Shown here: in pieces, positions 37,530 to 49,185 of the stretch
Layout of the letters: every line of letters begins with the position of its first letter
Position numbering within the stretch: the first letter of the stretch is position 1
From: Drechmeria coniospora
Taxonomy: Eukaryota; Ascomycota; Sordariomycetes; Hypocreales; Ophiocordycipitaceae
Direction of reading: 5' to 3'
Assembly: GCF_001625195.1 (NCBI RefSeq)
Contig: NC_054390.1
Coordinates: 4,736,027-4,800,026 of the forward strand
DNA length: 64,000 nt
Program-made: the position numbers and the translations under genes
Notes under the pieces: generated by a model
What the model was told of the DNA's origin: nothing
The model's database searches: none
What the model saw: only the letters and a program-made list of their open reading frames with translations

Positions 37530-39329
37530 ATGGTCTCCCGGCAGATAGTCGGCGGTAAAGATGGTGAGCATTTTATCGACGAGAACCTGAACACGAACGT
37601 GCAGGATGTCGGTTCAGCCGCCGAGGCCGTCAAGGACATCAAGTCGCCCGGTGTCGTCCGTGTCGAAGCGCTCGCGTCTTGCATCACCTTCACCGACCGC
37701 ATCCTCATCTTCGTTGGCATCTTTCTCGTCGCCTACGCCTACGGCCTCGACGGCACCCTGCGATATACCTACCAGCCCATCGCAGCCTCCTCCTTCGGTC
37801 AGCACTCGCTGCAGGCCACCGTCAATGTTGTCCGCTCCGTCATCGCCGCCGCTGCCCAGCCGACGGCTGCCAAGATTGCCGACGTCTTCGGCCGCGTCGA
37901 GCTCATATGCCTCTCCGTCGTCTTCTACGTCGTTGGCACCGTCGTCGAAGCCCTTTCGACCAGCATCGATACCTTTGCCGGCGGCAGCGTCATCTACCAG
38001 ATCGGCTACACCATGATGATCCTCCTCGTCGAGATCGTCGTTGCCGACATCACGTCGACCCGCGCACGTCTCTTCTTCAGCTACATCCCGGCCCTGCCCT
38101 TCCTCGTCAACACCTGGGTCAGCGGGAACGTCTCCGAGGCCGTGCTTGGCGTGACGACCTGGAAATGGGGTGTTGGCATGTGGTGCATCATCTACCCCCT
38201 TTGCGCGCTACCCCTCATCCTGAGCCTCCTCGTCGTCTCTCGCCGTGCGAAGAAACGGGGCTTGCTGAATGGCCATCAATCTTCCTTTCGCATTCTCGGC
38301 TTCCGCAAGTTCGCACTCGAGCTCTTTTGGCTCCTCGACGTCATCGGCATCCTCCTCCTCATCGCCGTCTTCGCCCTCGTGCTCGTCCCTCTCACCATCG
38401 CCGGCGGCTTCCAGCTGCTCTGGAACGAGGCCCACGTAATCGCACCGCTCGTCGTCGGCTTTCTCTGCATCCCCATCTTCATCCTCTGGGAGCTCAGGGC
38501 GCCGCGCCCGCTCGTGCCGTTCTCCCTTATGAAGGACCGCGCCGTCTGGGCCCCCTTGGGCATCGCCGTTCTTCTCAACTTCGCCTACGGCATGCAGGCT
38601 AATTTCCTCTTCACCGTCCTTCGCATCGCCTTTGGCTTCTCCCTCGGCGCCGCCACCCGCATCACGTCCCTTTACTCTTTCACGAGCGTCGTCGTAGGCG
38701 TCCTGCTCGGCCTCGTCGTCTTCAAGGTTCGCCGCCTCAAGATTTTCGTCGTCGCCGGCACCGCCCTCTACATGGTCGCCTTTGGCCTGCTCGTCCACTT
38801 TCGTGGTTCCTCGGAATCTTCCCACCACGCCGGCCTCGTCGGCGCCCAGGTCCTTCTCGGAGTCGCCGGTGGCCTGTTCCCCTACGCTACGCAGGCATCG
38901 CTGCAGGTTTCCCTGCATCACGAGAACCTCGCCGTTATGACTGCCCTCTTCCTTGCCGTCTACAACATCGGCTCCGCCCTCGGTAATACCGTTTCCGGGG
39001 CCATGTGGTCGCAGCTCCTTCCTGCCCAGCTGGACCAGCGGCTCAGCGGTCTCAACTCCACGCTTGCCATGGTCGCATATTCGGAGCCGTTGACCAGCGT
39101 CGTCGACAATTACCCCATCGGCACGCCGGAACGTGGGGCTATCATTGGCGCCTACCAATATATCCAGCGACTTCTCACCATATGCGGCCTGTGCCTGTGC
39201 GTGCCCCTCGTGTTCTTCGCGCTCATGTTGCGAAACCCGAAACTCAACGACGACCAGACTCTGGCCAAGGACGACGATTCCGATGCTCGGTCGGTGTCGG
39301 ATGTCAACGTGCCTGCGGATGATGTGTAA
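37530..39329 (+). CDS. MFS siderophore-iron transporter (SIT/ARN type)
   Basis: 599 residues, no intron; the ATG at 37530 leaves a ~45-residue hydrophilic N-terminus. About 14 hydrophobic segments follow, as in the SIT/ARN family of siderophore-iron:H+ symporters. Recognisable family blocks: YAYGLDGTLRYTYQP in TM1-2, AKIADVFGR in the TM2-3 loop, VVADITSTRARLFFSYIPALP and VNTWVSGNVSEAVL in TM5-6, WKWGVGMWCIIYPL. Expected in the plasma membrane, importing ferric hydroxamates. The ATCTGATAA site upstream fits iron repression. No siderophore synthetase is in the window; the NRPS at 1 kb ends in a reductase and is not of that type. Acceptance of a foreign siderophore is possible. Confidence 0.87.
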   Translation: MVSRQIVGGKDGEHFIDENLNTNVQDVGSAAEAVKDIKSPGVVRVEALASCITFTDRILIFVGIFLVAYAYGLDGTLRYTYQPIAASSFGQHSLQATVNVVRSVIAAAAQPTAAKIADVFGRVELICLSVVFYVVGTVVEALSTSIDTFAGGSVIYQIGYTMMILLVEIVVADITSTRARLFFSYIPALPFLVNTWVSGNVSEAVLGVTTWKWGVGMWCIIYPLCALPLILSLLVVSRRAKKRGLLNGHQSSFRILGFRKFALELFWLLDVIGILLLIAVFALVLVPLTIAGGFQLLWNEAHVIAPLVVGFLCIPIFILWELRAPRPLVPFSLMKDRAVWAPLGIAVLLNFAYGMQANFLFTVLRIAFGFSLGAATRITSLYSFTSVVVGVLLGLVVFKVRRLKIFVVAGTALYMVAFGLLVHFRGSSESSHHAGLVGAQVLLGVAGGLFPYATQASLQVSLHHENLAVMTALFLAVYNIGSALGNTVSGAMWSQLLPAQLDQRLSGLNSTLAMVAYSEPLTSVVDNYPIGTPERGAIIGAYQYIQRLLTICGLCLCVPLVFFALMLRNPKLNDDQTLAKDDDSDARSVSDVNVPADDV

Positions 39330-39638
39330 CGTCGAGATAATAAGTTCATTCGCAAGCTCTCTGCACTGCTTTGCTTTCTCTCCTTGCGTCACGGAGAAAG
39401 ACGACTGCGGGGTGGCCCCCTTTCACGGCAGAACGCAGAGTCATCGCCGCTGCATGAGCAAGTTGAATGGACGGCGAGGCTCCGTTACATAAAATTAGGC
39501 ATCATGGGTAATTTTCACGGAAAAAAGGTATTGTTTGCGAAGGTTCTCCCATCGACACGGCCAATGCTCCGTGAATGAATTATAGACAAGTTGACGAGAT
39601 GTGATGGTCGATGACGATGACATGAAGCTCAAGGAAGC
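39330..39638. other. Short convergent spacer
   Basis: 309 bp between the transporter stop and the 3' end of the cysteine-rich peptide gene; nothing recognised. Confidence 0.5.
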
Positions 39639-40027
39639 TTAACCCTTGCACTGTCCGGAGAAGCAGTATCCGCAGTCCTCTCGTCCAATTCCATCCTTGA
39701 CGTTCCGCCCTCCGGATCCATTCGCGTTCTTGGCGCAGCACTTGCCGCCCTTGTCCTTGCTGCAGTGGAGGGTGAGTTACGGCCCGATCAGGGTGCGGTT
39801 CCGCTCAGGCGAAGGGGGCACGGCATGACGCACCAGTTGTGCCAAGAATTCTGCTTTCGCAGTTTCTTTCCGGAACAGCGGTCGGATTTCAAACGGTTGG
39901 CGGAGCAGCTCTTGCGAGCGACGAGAATGTTGTCGCGCGGGTCAATGTCAAATGGGTTTTCGTCTGGCGTAGGAGTCGCCACCGCAAGGGTTGCGAGCGT
40001 AACGGCAAGGGCAGCGATAAGCTTCAT
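39639..40027 (-). CDS. Small secreted cysteine-rich protein (8 Cys)
   Basis: Two exons, 40027-39834 and 39759-39639; the 74-nt intron (GTGCGT...CTGCAG) splits a Cys codon, and the join gives 104 residues. N-terminus: signal peptide MKLIAALAVTLATLAVATP, then a probable propeptide (TPDENPFDIDPRDN...). The mature part has eight cysteines: SC, RC, NC, KCC, DC, YC, QC, rich in Lys/Gly and ending FSGQCKG. The C...CC...C-x2-C...C order resembles knottin-like fungal effectors or antimicrobial peptides. I recognise no named family. Role in host interaction or antagonism is inference. Without the intron only five cysteines, one of them intron-encoded, would be counted, so a single-exon model would miss the fold. 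Confidence 0.78.
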
Positions 40028-43000
40028 GTTGCTCTATTTACTCTTGTGTGATGGTTCGGATGCGAATGTGAGCGACATGAATGGCCTGGATGGTCGGCTT
40101 GCGATGCAGCTTTATAGTTCGTACTGGTCATGCAACCCCCTCCTGTTTGTACTCCTGCCATGCCGTCTCTGGCACAGAGACGGAAGCGTGTTTGTCGGAC
40201 CATCGGCCTTGCTCTCGTCGAGAGCAAGCAAGGAAGGTCGGCGATGCTGAGCATGTCTCTTGGGAGTGAAGCTGACGTTCGAAGGGAGCTAGTAAATCGA
40301 ATCGACGGCATGAAGGTTGCCTTGCAGGAAGAATATAGCCTCGTCACTTGGACGATTGGTCCAGCAGGTGGTACGAAAGCTTACAAACATCTAATTTTAG
40401 CTAGCACTTCTCTGTAGCTGCGGATGGGCTTCTTGGGTAAGCAGGATGCCAAGGCACTTTACCCCGTTGCAGGCTGGTTCCTGACATCGGCATAGTACGT
40501 TGGGCACGCAGATACACCATCGGGTGAAGATTCGATGCGAGGTTGTGTGACAGCCAAGTTTTGGCGCCCGAGTGCGTGTCGTATCACATTCGAAGCGGGC
40601 GCGGTCAGATGGATACCAAGTGCTTGGCTTGAGCCTGACGAAAGTAATACTCTGCAGTAACAGCTTTTCGGTACGTATTCTTCGTACGTTGCTGGAATTC
40701 GTGCACATCCCTACCTTGAAAGCATTAATAATGCCATGGCCTAGCTGGCCAGAACGCAACGGTAACGTCGTACAGGCACGGTCCGAGATGTGAGGGGTTA
40801 GAAGGATCGCGAGTACGCACAGTACGGAATTGTCGTTGCGCGCATTATCCATCCCTGGTGGCGGCTGATGGGCTTTGAATCGGAGATCGACATGAGAAGC
40901 ACGGGGCGGCAAGCGCGGAGTCGCACACCTACATCCCAGGTCCCAGCAATCCGGGGTAACCCGGTGCAATCGTGGCAAGTCGTCTTGTCGCAGCAACTGC
41001 CTTGGTTGCAATGGCTGCCTTGACACAGCGAATCTCAGGACCGGCCGCGGCTCAATATCGTCTTGGTACGCAAAGGTACTCTACGCCCCTTGTGCATGAT
41101 GGATGCATCATAGTGAGTGCCCTGATCCGGTTTCCATGCCCGGACTTGTATGGCGCGAGTAGTCCTTTGGCGCTGGGCGAGTATACGAGGAACAATCGTT
41201 CGCCTCGTACATGAGGAACCACAGAAAGAAAAGGCATGATGTACAGTCAGTCATTGGGGCAAGTCTCGCAGCAAGCGTGGGCGTCATGTAAATATTCACT
41301 CCAACGGCAAAAAGGGAGAATGGATGGTAATATTGTCGTCTTCGCGGCATCGCTTCGGCCTCGTCTGCTTGCGAATCACTCAGACGCTCGTTCTCAGGCC
41401 GGGTCCCGTCTGTGCACGCGCCTCTCCAACCATGAACTCGAGCCCCGACATGGTCTTGAGGCGTCGCGCGTTTGGATGAGGTGTTCCGTGGACATTTTTA
41501 TCGCCTGGCTTATGAAGGCCGCATCATGCGTTCGGGCGTCGTCTCGAACAAAGGCGACTCGGTTGAGTAGAACAGGATGGTATTAGAGTGCAAGCCGCAT
41601 ATGGAGCCTGGTATGGACGGCAAATGCCACTCGATCTTGTCCAGTGGCAGGTTGCTGGCACCTTGGCCATGGTTGCTTGTGCTGCCATAAATCAAAGGCA
41701 TCAATGAGAGCCTGCAGCTATTGTCATATCCATGGGGCCCAGCTAAGGTGTTGGCACTCAGTCCTCAGGCAGCTGGTCAAATCCTGAAATATGTGCCCTT
41801 CTACTTGATTCCACTCGATTCTACTCGCTTCCACTGGCTTTAATTGTTCGGGGAAGTAGAGGGAAGGAGTCGTCGTCAGCAGCTTCCCGCTTAAGGCAAG
41901 GGGAAACGGGAGTGAACATAACAAAAGAATGACGCCGCAGGAGGCAGATGGACGTCAACTATCTCACTGAATACGATTGACAGTTTTGCTGAACTTGTAG
42001 CAGGACTTGCGCTGCCGTTGAGAATTTTACAGATTGAATCCCCATCAACCAAACCCCGATCCAACATGAAAGAGAACATATCCTGCTGCAGGTAGAGCAG
42101 TCAGATGGATCAAGGCTACCATTCAATCAAGGGAGCCATTGCGGCAGCCATTGCGATCAAGGAAGAAGCCCCCGTGCTCCAACGTACCCGTAAGACAATT
42201 ATTGATTTCAAGACTCGTGGCAATCGTTTGGGCAGCTGATTTGACCCAGGGTCGCCGTGTCAAGGCAGCTGGTGAGACTGAAGCAGTCCAAGTGGAAAAC
42301 CCGAGCAGAAAGGAGCAGAAAAGAACAGCGGTCTGTGCCGAGGGAGCGTAATTTAATCACTCCCATACTCTGGTAGGCACGATGCACGAATAATTATGCA
42401 CAGGCCCATGCCGAAGATCCCGCAGGTGCTGTTGTGCGTGTCAAGGTAATGCCACAAGTTCCTGCATAGGTGAGGACGAGTCCCTTGTACCCACCACTAC
42501 CAACCCCAACCGCTACTGACGCGTTGAAGTCCAGAGCAGTGCCTTCAGGCTGCTTCCACACCTAAAGAAATGCCTCCATGTGCTTACGCGTGTGCCGTGT
42601 GCGTGCGTTCTATGGCAGAAACTGATTCGAAAGGGTACTACTGTTAACGGTTCACGGCCTGCTCCCTACTGGTGTTACCGTCATGGCCAAGGTAGTCGCT
42701 TTGTCTAGATGAACACGTAGTGTTAAGGTGATGCAAGCATCATTTGACCAGCGTGCATAGCTGTTGTGACTCTAGCAGCCTTCTTTTCCAACGAGAGACC
42801 TGATCCAGCCATAGGGAGTGGCTGCTCACGCTTCTCAAGTATTTTTTGAACACTTCGTTATCGTTCTTTTTTGGGGCGTAGATTCAAGTTCTGGGATGCT
42901 TTCTACGAAACCTATTTTATCTCTTGCTCCAAAGGCTCCAAACGTGCTCCATGATGAGGGTGAGATCCGGCTTACAACGCATAGGAAATATGTTGCCGGA

Positions 43001-43272
43001 ACACAGCACAATGGGCGCTACAAGGTGCAAAGCAAGTGCTGACTCCCTACAGAGTTATACCTACTTATGGCAAAAGGGACTGGTACTGGTAGTGGCGGCG
43101 TGGTGCAGCATCGTCCCATCCGCCGTCCACGGGCACCAGCACAGCACGCACGCCCCAACAATCCACGGCACACCATAAACCACTCGAACACTGCATCACC
43201 CATGTCAACTCCACACTCTGCATCTGAATACCTGCATTTCCACGAGTTTTTCTCCGAGTCTTGACGGTGACA
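40028..43272. other. Gene-poor region, nothing supported
   Basis: 3.2 kb. Frames up to about 210 codons exist (for example 41026-40397 on the minus strand) but have no domain, signal peptide or family motif and look like chance. Short direct repeats occur at 41810-41840 (TCCACTCGATTCTACTCGCT-like) and 42130-42160 (AGCCATTGCG twice). No transposon or tRNA was recognised. Confidence 0.5.
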
Positions 43273-44717
43273 ATGACGACGACGCAAAACCCAAGCGTCG
43301 CCGGCCACGCCTTGTCGATTCCCGAGATCCTTCGAAGCGTGCTTGAATCTGCCGACGATTCAACGACGCTGCTGGCCGCCATTCGGGTCAACGAGCAATG
43401 GTTTGACTGCGGTACCGATGTCGTCTGGGGCCGCCGTCCAAGTCTGCCGATCAGTGCGCTCGCCGGAGTGGCGAATCACCGCCAGCAGCTGTACGCTTCG
43501 AAAATTCGACAGTTGGAGTTTAACGGCGACGACGAAATAGCATTTCACGAACGTTTTCGACACCTGCATTTCACCAACCTCCGGGCCGTCTCCCTCGACG
43601 CCTATCGTCTGCGAAGCGGCAGCAAGTACTACATCAAGCAGTATCTTCAGCCCTCGTTGGAGAGATTCTCCTTCTACGGCGGTGACCTGGACGATGAGCT
43701 GCTGGAATACATCCGCACCACCTGCTGGCGCCTCAGCATCATTCAAATCATGGCGCCCGGGCCCATGGTGACGGCCCCAGCCTTCTTCCGGTTCATCTCG
43801 GGATGCAAATGCCTCAAAAATATCTCGCTTCACCACAAAATGCGACACCTGCTGACGGACCACCTCCTGCTTCATCTCGCAGGCCGACCCTCTCTCAGAA
43901 GCCTCGCCTTTGACCAAGTCTGCTCTCGCCAGATTTTGGCTCAAATTTCGAACGACCTTTCGGCGCCGTTCAAGGACCTGCAAGTCCTTCATACAGCCGC
44001 TTCCTCCACGGCGGCGCCCTTGCTCGCCCAGCTCGTCGGCCAGCTTACCACTCTCGTCCTGACCGTCGCAGATTCCGATGCCCCGGTCATGCACACTCTC
44101 GCCTCGCTACGGCAGCTGAAGCACCTCACACTGAGCTTCGCCGCCGACACGGAGCTGTCCCCGAAGGACATTCTGTCCCTCAAGCCGCTTTGTGGCCTCG
44201 AATCGCTCAGGATCGGACCGGCTGAAGGCGAATCTTCTGTCACCGTGTCTTTACTCGAATCCGGTTTTGCAGATTCGCACTTTGACGAGCTCTGCTCTGC
44301 CTTGCCGAATCTGCGAGACCTGTTCTTCCACGTGCAGGCTACTCTATCGTTGGCCGCCCTGGAGTCTTTGTCGAAGCATTGCCCCTCGCTCATGAATTGT
44401 GAGATGATGCCGGTTTTCGACACCCAGATGCAGGAATGGGAGGCTCGTGAGGATGTCCTGTTTCCAAACCTGCGCTGTCTCGAAATCGGCGGCTTCGAAT
44501 CACCGTGAGTCTACAATCGGAGGAGTCAAAACGAGCAGTGGCTCACAAACAACGCAGGACCATGCCCGCCAAACAACTGGCCGCTTTGCTGCGAAAGCAC
44601 TGCCCCCACATGACGGAACTATACTTCATTGCCGGCAACCAATACACGGATGACGTGGACAATGCCTATGCTCTTCTGCTCGATAAGGAAGAGGAGGACG
44701 GCAATGATGGAGGCTAG
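43273..44717 (+). CDS. F-box/LRR-like protein
   Basis: Two exons, 43273-44504 and 44558-44717, with a 53-nt intron (GTGAGT...CGCAG); phases agree, 463 residues. The first ATG is 43273 (an upstream extension has only non-ATG codons). The N-terminal segment (LSIPEILRSVLESADDSTTLLAAIRVNEQWFDCG) has the spacing of a fungal F-box, and the rest shows leucine-rich periodicity (LPNLRDLFF, LKHLTLSF, LCGLESLRIG, PNLRCLEIGG). Such proteins select substrates for SCF ubiquitin ligases. The C-terminus is acidic (DKEEEDGNDGG). Target unknown; the F-box call rests on weak sequence resemblance. Confidence 0.75.
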
Positions 44718-45130
44718 GGACATCTCAAACGACGCTTCTGAAGACTGCTAGGTCGCATCACCGTCATGCAACGCAGCCTCGAAGCGGACTCGCATGGGAC
44801 ATGAGAATGAATGGGAGAGTGCAGAAAAGGTCGGTGCAGGCAGCGAGTCTTGACGGGCCCGCCTACATCGTTTGCCGATTCTTGTTTGTGAGCGAGCGTT
44901 TTCCTCGAGCCACGGGTGGCACCCTGTCATTATGCACACCGAGACGAGGCGGCGGCGCGGTACTACTGCATACTCATATTCTTTCCTATTGCACCCTCTT
45001 CTCCAGACCGCCTTTTCTCTCCAGAGGCCCAACTTGCCCTCCGGCGAGGGATCGCAACGCACCTGAGATTTCGACATTCAGGCCCCGATTGCGCGTAATG
45101 ATGACAAACAGCGCATGCGTTTTCAATTCT
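44718..45130. other. Convergent intergenic spacer
   Basis: 413 bp between the F-box-like gene (+) and the TauD-like gene (-). Nothing recognised. Confidence 0.5.
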
Positions 45131-46474
45131 TCATGACCTCTCAAACGCCGTTTCGTACGGTCGCTCAGCCTGCGGCGTCATGCGGGCCAGGTGTCGCCTT
45201 TGGCCGTTCTCCCAGTCGACGATGGCGCTGTGCTGGGTGACCCTGTTGTCCCAGACGACGACGGTGCCTTCCTCCCACTTGACACGGACCTGGAAATCTG
45301 CACCGTAGGCGAGGTGGTCGTACAGAAACTTCAGGAGCGCGTCCGACTCTTCCTGCTTGAGTCCGACGATGCTGCGTGTGACTGTCATTGCCTCCCATTA
45401 GGTCCATGGCACACTAGCTGCCGAAACAGGCACGTATAGGGGCAGGCGCAGGGGCAGATGCCTGATGCGGGAGCGGGCCAGCATGCACGGGGTTTGCTTA
45501 CACTGATCATTGACGAATATGGCCTTTTCACCCGTCGCGGGATGCGTGCGGATGAGGGGGTGGTCGTTCACGACAGGCTCCCTCCGCTTGATGCTGGCCG
45601 CCGCCGCCGCCGCGTTGACCTGCTCGATTCCCGAGTGGGTGGCCCGCAGGCCGTGGAGCCGCTCCTGGAACAACGGGCTCAGTCTCTTGTAGGCCTGTAC
45701 GGAGTCGACGAAGAGCGTGTCGCCGCCGGTCGTGGGCTTGTCGAGGATGTAGAGAAAGGTCGTTCCCGGCGGCTGCTGCTCGTACGAGACGTCCGAGTGC
45801 CACGCGACGGAGCTCGTCCTCGTCTTGAAGTACTCCTGCGCGCCCGTGTCCGTCTCGCCGCGGTGGACGAGGTGAATCTCGGGGAAGCCCTCAGGCGCAC
45901 CGGAGGTCGGGTGGATGTGGTGGCGGCCAAAGTAGGCACCGTAGCGCAGGACGTCGGAAATCGGCAGGTCGGCAAAGTCCTGCCTGCGGAAGGCGACGAC
46001 CTTGCGTTGGGCGACGAAGAGGGCGAGCTCATCCTTGGCCTCGTCGCTGAGGGACGAGAGCTGGATGCCCTTGACCTCGGAGCCGATGAAGGGCGTGAGG
46101 TCTGTGACCTCCGTTCCCTTGGGCAGGAGGTTGGGGAAGGCTGGATCGGCGTCTCTTCCGTGCTCGTAATGCTCAAACGGTTCGAGAGGCGGGTAATGCT
46201 GCTCGCGGTCCCAGGTGGGGAGGTAGTGAGGGTACTAGTTGGCCGTGGCCAAGCGTGTTCGCAGCCATTCCGTGTCATGGACGAGTGCGTGATGGGCACG
46301 GTACAGATGCATGCATACCTTGGCGCCTCTGCCCCCTTTCCTGCCCGTCTCGACATCGTAATCTATGCTGTGGCCGTCAAGCTCCTTGTACTGGCCGGCT
46401 TGAAGCTTGTACGTCCTCAGCTCGGCCGTCGTGCTGCCCGTCGTCGTCGTCGCCTCGACGAGTGATGGCGCCAT
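45131..46474 (-). CDS. TauD/TfdA-type 2-oxoglutarate-dependent dioxygenase
   Basis: Three exons, 46474-46319, 46234-45502 and 45381-45131, with GT-AG introns of 84 and 120 nt; 379 residues. Exon 2 contains LTPFIGSEVKGIQLSSLS, the iron ligands H-S-D in SVAWHSDVSYEQQPPG, and LFVDSVQAYKRLSP; exon 3 has VVVWDNRVTQHSAIVDW with the distal His and RRHLARMTPQAERP with the 2OG-binding Arg. This is the fungal sulfonate/alpha-ketoglutarate dioxygenase group; typical substrates are taurine and alkyl sulfonates, which release sulfite. The second intron is unusually long for the window; donor GTAAGC and acceptor GACAG are the only pair that restores the family segment at the join. No sulfur gene is adjacent. 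Confidence 0.9.
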
Positions 46475-48450
46475 GATGAATTTTCGGTAATGCCGACGGC
46501 TGGTTGGTGAACGAGGATGCTGATCTGACGATGAACGAGCGCGACTGAAATGGAGATGTGGGCATGGAAGATGATGGTCGAGCAGAATCTCTCTTGATCA
46601 TGTCGTCAGGAAATAGGAAGTGCCCAGCTGCCGGTTTTTATACCTACTACGTACGACACCTTGGCACCTTAATATTAAGTGCAAGGGAGCATCTGTTAGA
46701 AAGTACAAGTACAGAGCATGTAACCTCGTTCACCTTACCAAGTAGAAAGTCTGCCCCCTGAGAAGTCACAGGCCCCTACGGCGATGGTGTCGACGACTTG
46801 TCGCTTCAAGCTTCCCCGGACTTGAGGACTCCGCAACAACCTTCACATACTAATGCGGGTGTCACAAATGGCGACATGCACGCCACTAACGAATGCTCTC
46901 GTCTGTGATGACGGTCCCAAGACTAAAATACGTTGTCGATGGCATTCGAGGCCTTTGTAGCAAACCTACACTCTCCCTTTCGCTTTTATTTTACAAGCAG
47001 AAACTCCGTGTTGACGCGATCATGGTGCCGATGACGCCACTTCGTGGAGTGTTTCTCGCCTTGCTCCCTCTGGTGGCCCGGTTGAGTTGGTGGTGGGAAT
47101 GACGCAATTCCAGGCTTGCTTGAGCAACCGTTTAGCTCTTCCCACCACCATCGTTTGCCTCTTTCGCATCGACCAACAAGTACAAGACGCCCAAGGCTGG
47201 CACATTTCATTTGAATATGTTGTTTTATTTTTTAGGCTCGAAACACCTGCGGTCAAGTAGCATCTGCACTCTTTTTCGAATTCTCGCCACCTGACGCATT
47301 TGATCATTTCTCGGCCTGCTTGCCATCACCTGCGAACACGACGCTCATCCACCGAAGCGGCTGTGCCGAACCTTTCCGCTCTCAAAAATAGCAGCTGCAA
47401 CGTCGATTTCAACGAAGCAGAGAGGAATCATAGGCTGCGTATCCGGTTATGTGCGCATCCGCCCAGTGCCACATCGACCAGGTCTCGTGGGGAAGAGCAA
47501 GTTGTCGCACGAGACAGGTTCCGTCCGCCGGACACGAAATGTAGGCAATAGATTATGGCGGGAACCCCAAGGTGCGAGTCCTTGATGCAGAAAGCTACAC
47601 CCATATCTATCCTGGGTTTGCGTTGGCGAACCATGGGTCGTCGTGATATCAGGCACGGCAGACATGCAGCATCAGCCTCGGGCTGCCGCCCACTGGCTGG
47701 CTCCCGGCTCCTGCTTCAGGTCGAGGGAGAAAGGAGCCATTCTATTTGAGGACATTTGAGAATTGAATAACTCTCAAAACGAGGCCCCGAAGCGTACCGA
47801 TGCACTTCATTCATCTCCATGCAAGCTGTTGGCTGCTTAAGTGCTGTACTGCGCAATCAGCCCTCGTTCCCTGCCGCTCCCAAAACGGAGCAGGCTCGAA
47901 TCGCCATCTTGCAACCAGTCGTCAACACATGATGTCATGAGTCTGTACATTCACATCGGCCGCCGCTTGTCGAACACTTTATTCTCTGTTTAATAATTTC
48001 CGCCTTTCCACGGGCCGTTGTATGGCGGGTGCCATGAGCCAGTTGATTCTGGCATCGGTCAGAAACGCAGAGGTTCATGTAATAATTAATGCACGTATTC
48101 TTATGGCCATGCCGTTGCAGCTATCGAGGGTTGTACCTACTAGGTATTATTAAGACTTCCAAATATATACTTACTTAGGTATTAAGCAACGCTAGATTTG
48201 ATTCGTGCTGGAGGGAGGAAGGGGGTGAATACTCCGTACGAACGCATATATTGTTCCCCACTGCCGCTTACGTGTGAGTAGGTGCCAATTATTACCCCTC
48301 ATGATGTTTTGTCGGTATGCACTTAAACGGAGTGCAGTATAATACTTGACTAGCATGACGGGGCCCTCCTTCGAGCACCTTGCATCTCTCGTCACAATAT
48401 CCGACATCGTCCCCTTGTCCCTTTTGCACCGACTTCATCTTTCAGCTAGC
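46475..48450. other. Intergenic, nothing supported
   Basis: 2 kb between divergent genes. Short frames lack features. An ACTCCGTACG element is at 48230. The segment 48355-48450 is open in frame with the MYND gene and may be its longer N-terminus or 5' UTR. Confidence 0.5.
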
Positions 48451-49185
48451 ATGAATTGCTGCAAGGCTTGCAACAAGTCGCCGCCCTCGGTGAACCTTAA
48501 GCGATGCGCAAAGTGCTCCATCACCTGGTACTGTTCGCGAGACTGCCAAAAGGTTGACTGGAAAGAGCACAAAAAGACGTGTGCCAAGCAAAGAGACGCA
48601 CGAGGGGTGGACGATGCTCCCAACACCAGCAACGTCAAGTCTCCTCCCAAAGGACTCGACCGTCCCATTGTCATGCCCTTCACGCATCTGGAGAACGGCA
48701 CCTGGCTTCACGACCGCCCGGAGATGGACGTCTACCGCCTTCTCATCGATGCCTACCGCATGTACGTCGAAGACCTGTACCAGATCGAACAGTTCCAAGA
48801 GGAAGGCAGCATCTACACCGGCGCACCCGACGGCCTGAGCTGCTTCCAGCGTTTCCTGACGCGTGTCGAATCCCGCCCCAATCTGCTGCCGCCCTGGTGG
48901 AATGGTGAGAAGAGGCAGGCATGCGAGAGCCTTGGCATGGATGCGTCCCAATGGTGCGACCTGCGATGTGCCGTCGAGAAGAGCGACATCATCGACCACT
49001 ACGGCGACCCGCGCTTCCCGATGCAGCTTCGCATGTTTGCCGAACTCGTCAATGGCCGAGGACCGGGCGGATCAAACGGCACAGCAATGAGAAAGGTCAT
49101 GGTGGCAATGGAGCAGGGCACCAGCCAATTTCACGCTTCCACCATTGATGCGACGACGGGGAAAGTGTCCAAGGTTCGCTCTTAA
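48451..49185 (+). CDS. MYND-type zinc finger protein
   Basis: 244 residues from ATG 48451, which puts the finger at the very N-terminus as in most fungal homologues; an ATG at 48355 would add 32 residues. The MYND finger is C-x2-C (CKAC), C-x2-C (CAKC), Y-C-x3-C (YCSRDC) and H-x3-C (HKKTC) over about 40 residues. The remainder is a globular region (DVYRLLIDAYRMYVEDLY, WCDLRCAVEKSDIIDHYGD) found in fungal MYND proteins of unknown function. MYND fingers bind proline-rich partners. No introns are needed. Confidence 0.85.
   Translation: MNCCKACNKSPPSVNLKRCAKCSITWYCSRDCQKVDWKEHKKTCAKQRDARGVDDAPNTSNVKSPPKGLDRPIVMPFTHLENGTWLHDRPEMDVYRLLIDAYRMYVEDLYQIEQFQEEGSIYTGAPDGLSCFQRFLTRVESRPNLLPPWWNGEKRQACESLGMDASQWCDLRCAVEKSDIIDHYGDPRFPMQLRMFAELVNGRGPGGSNGTAMRKVMVAMEQGTSQFHASTIDATTGKVSKVRS

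Noticed and set aside
38208..39392. 394-codon open frame antisense to the siderophore transporter
   Set aside because: Highly charged shadow of a hydrophobic membrane protein; no family features.
40397..41026. 209-codon open frame on the minus strand
   Set aside because: No signal peptide, domain or plausible composition; Cys/Arg-rich pattern typical of a chance frame.
45458..46465. 335-codon open frame opposite the TauD-like gene
   Set aside because: Valine/arginine-rich shadow; minus-strand exons carry all dioxygenase motifs.
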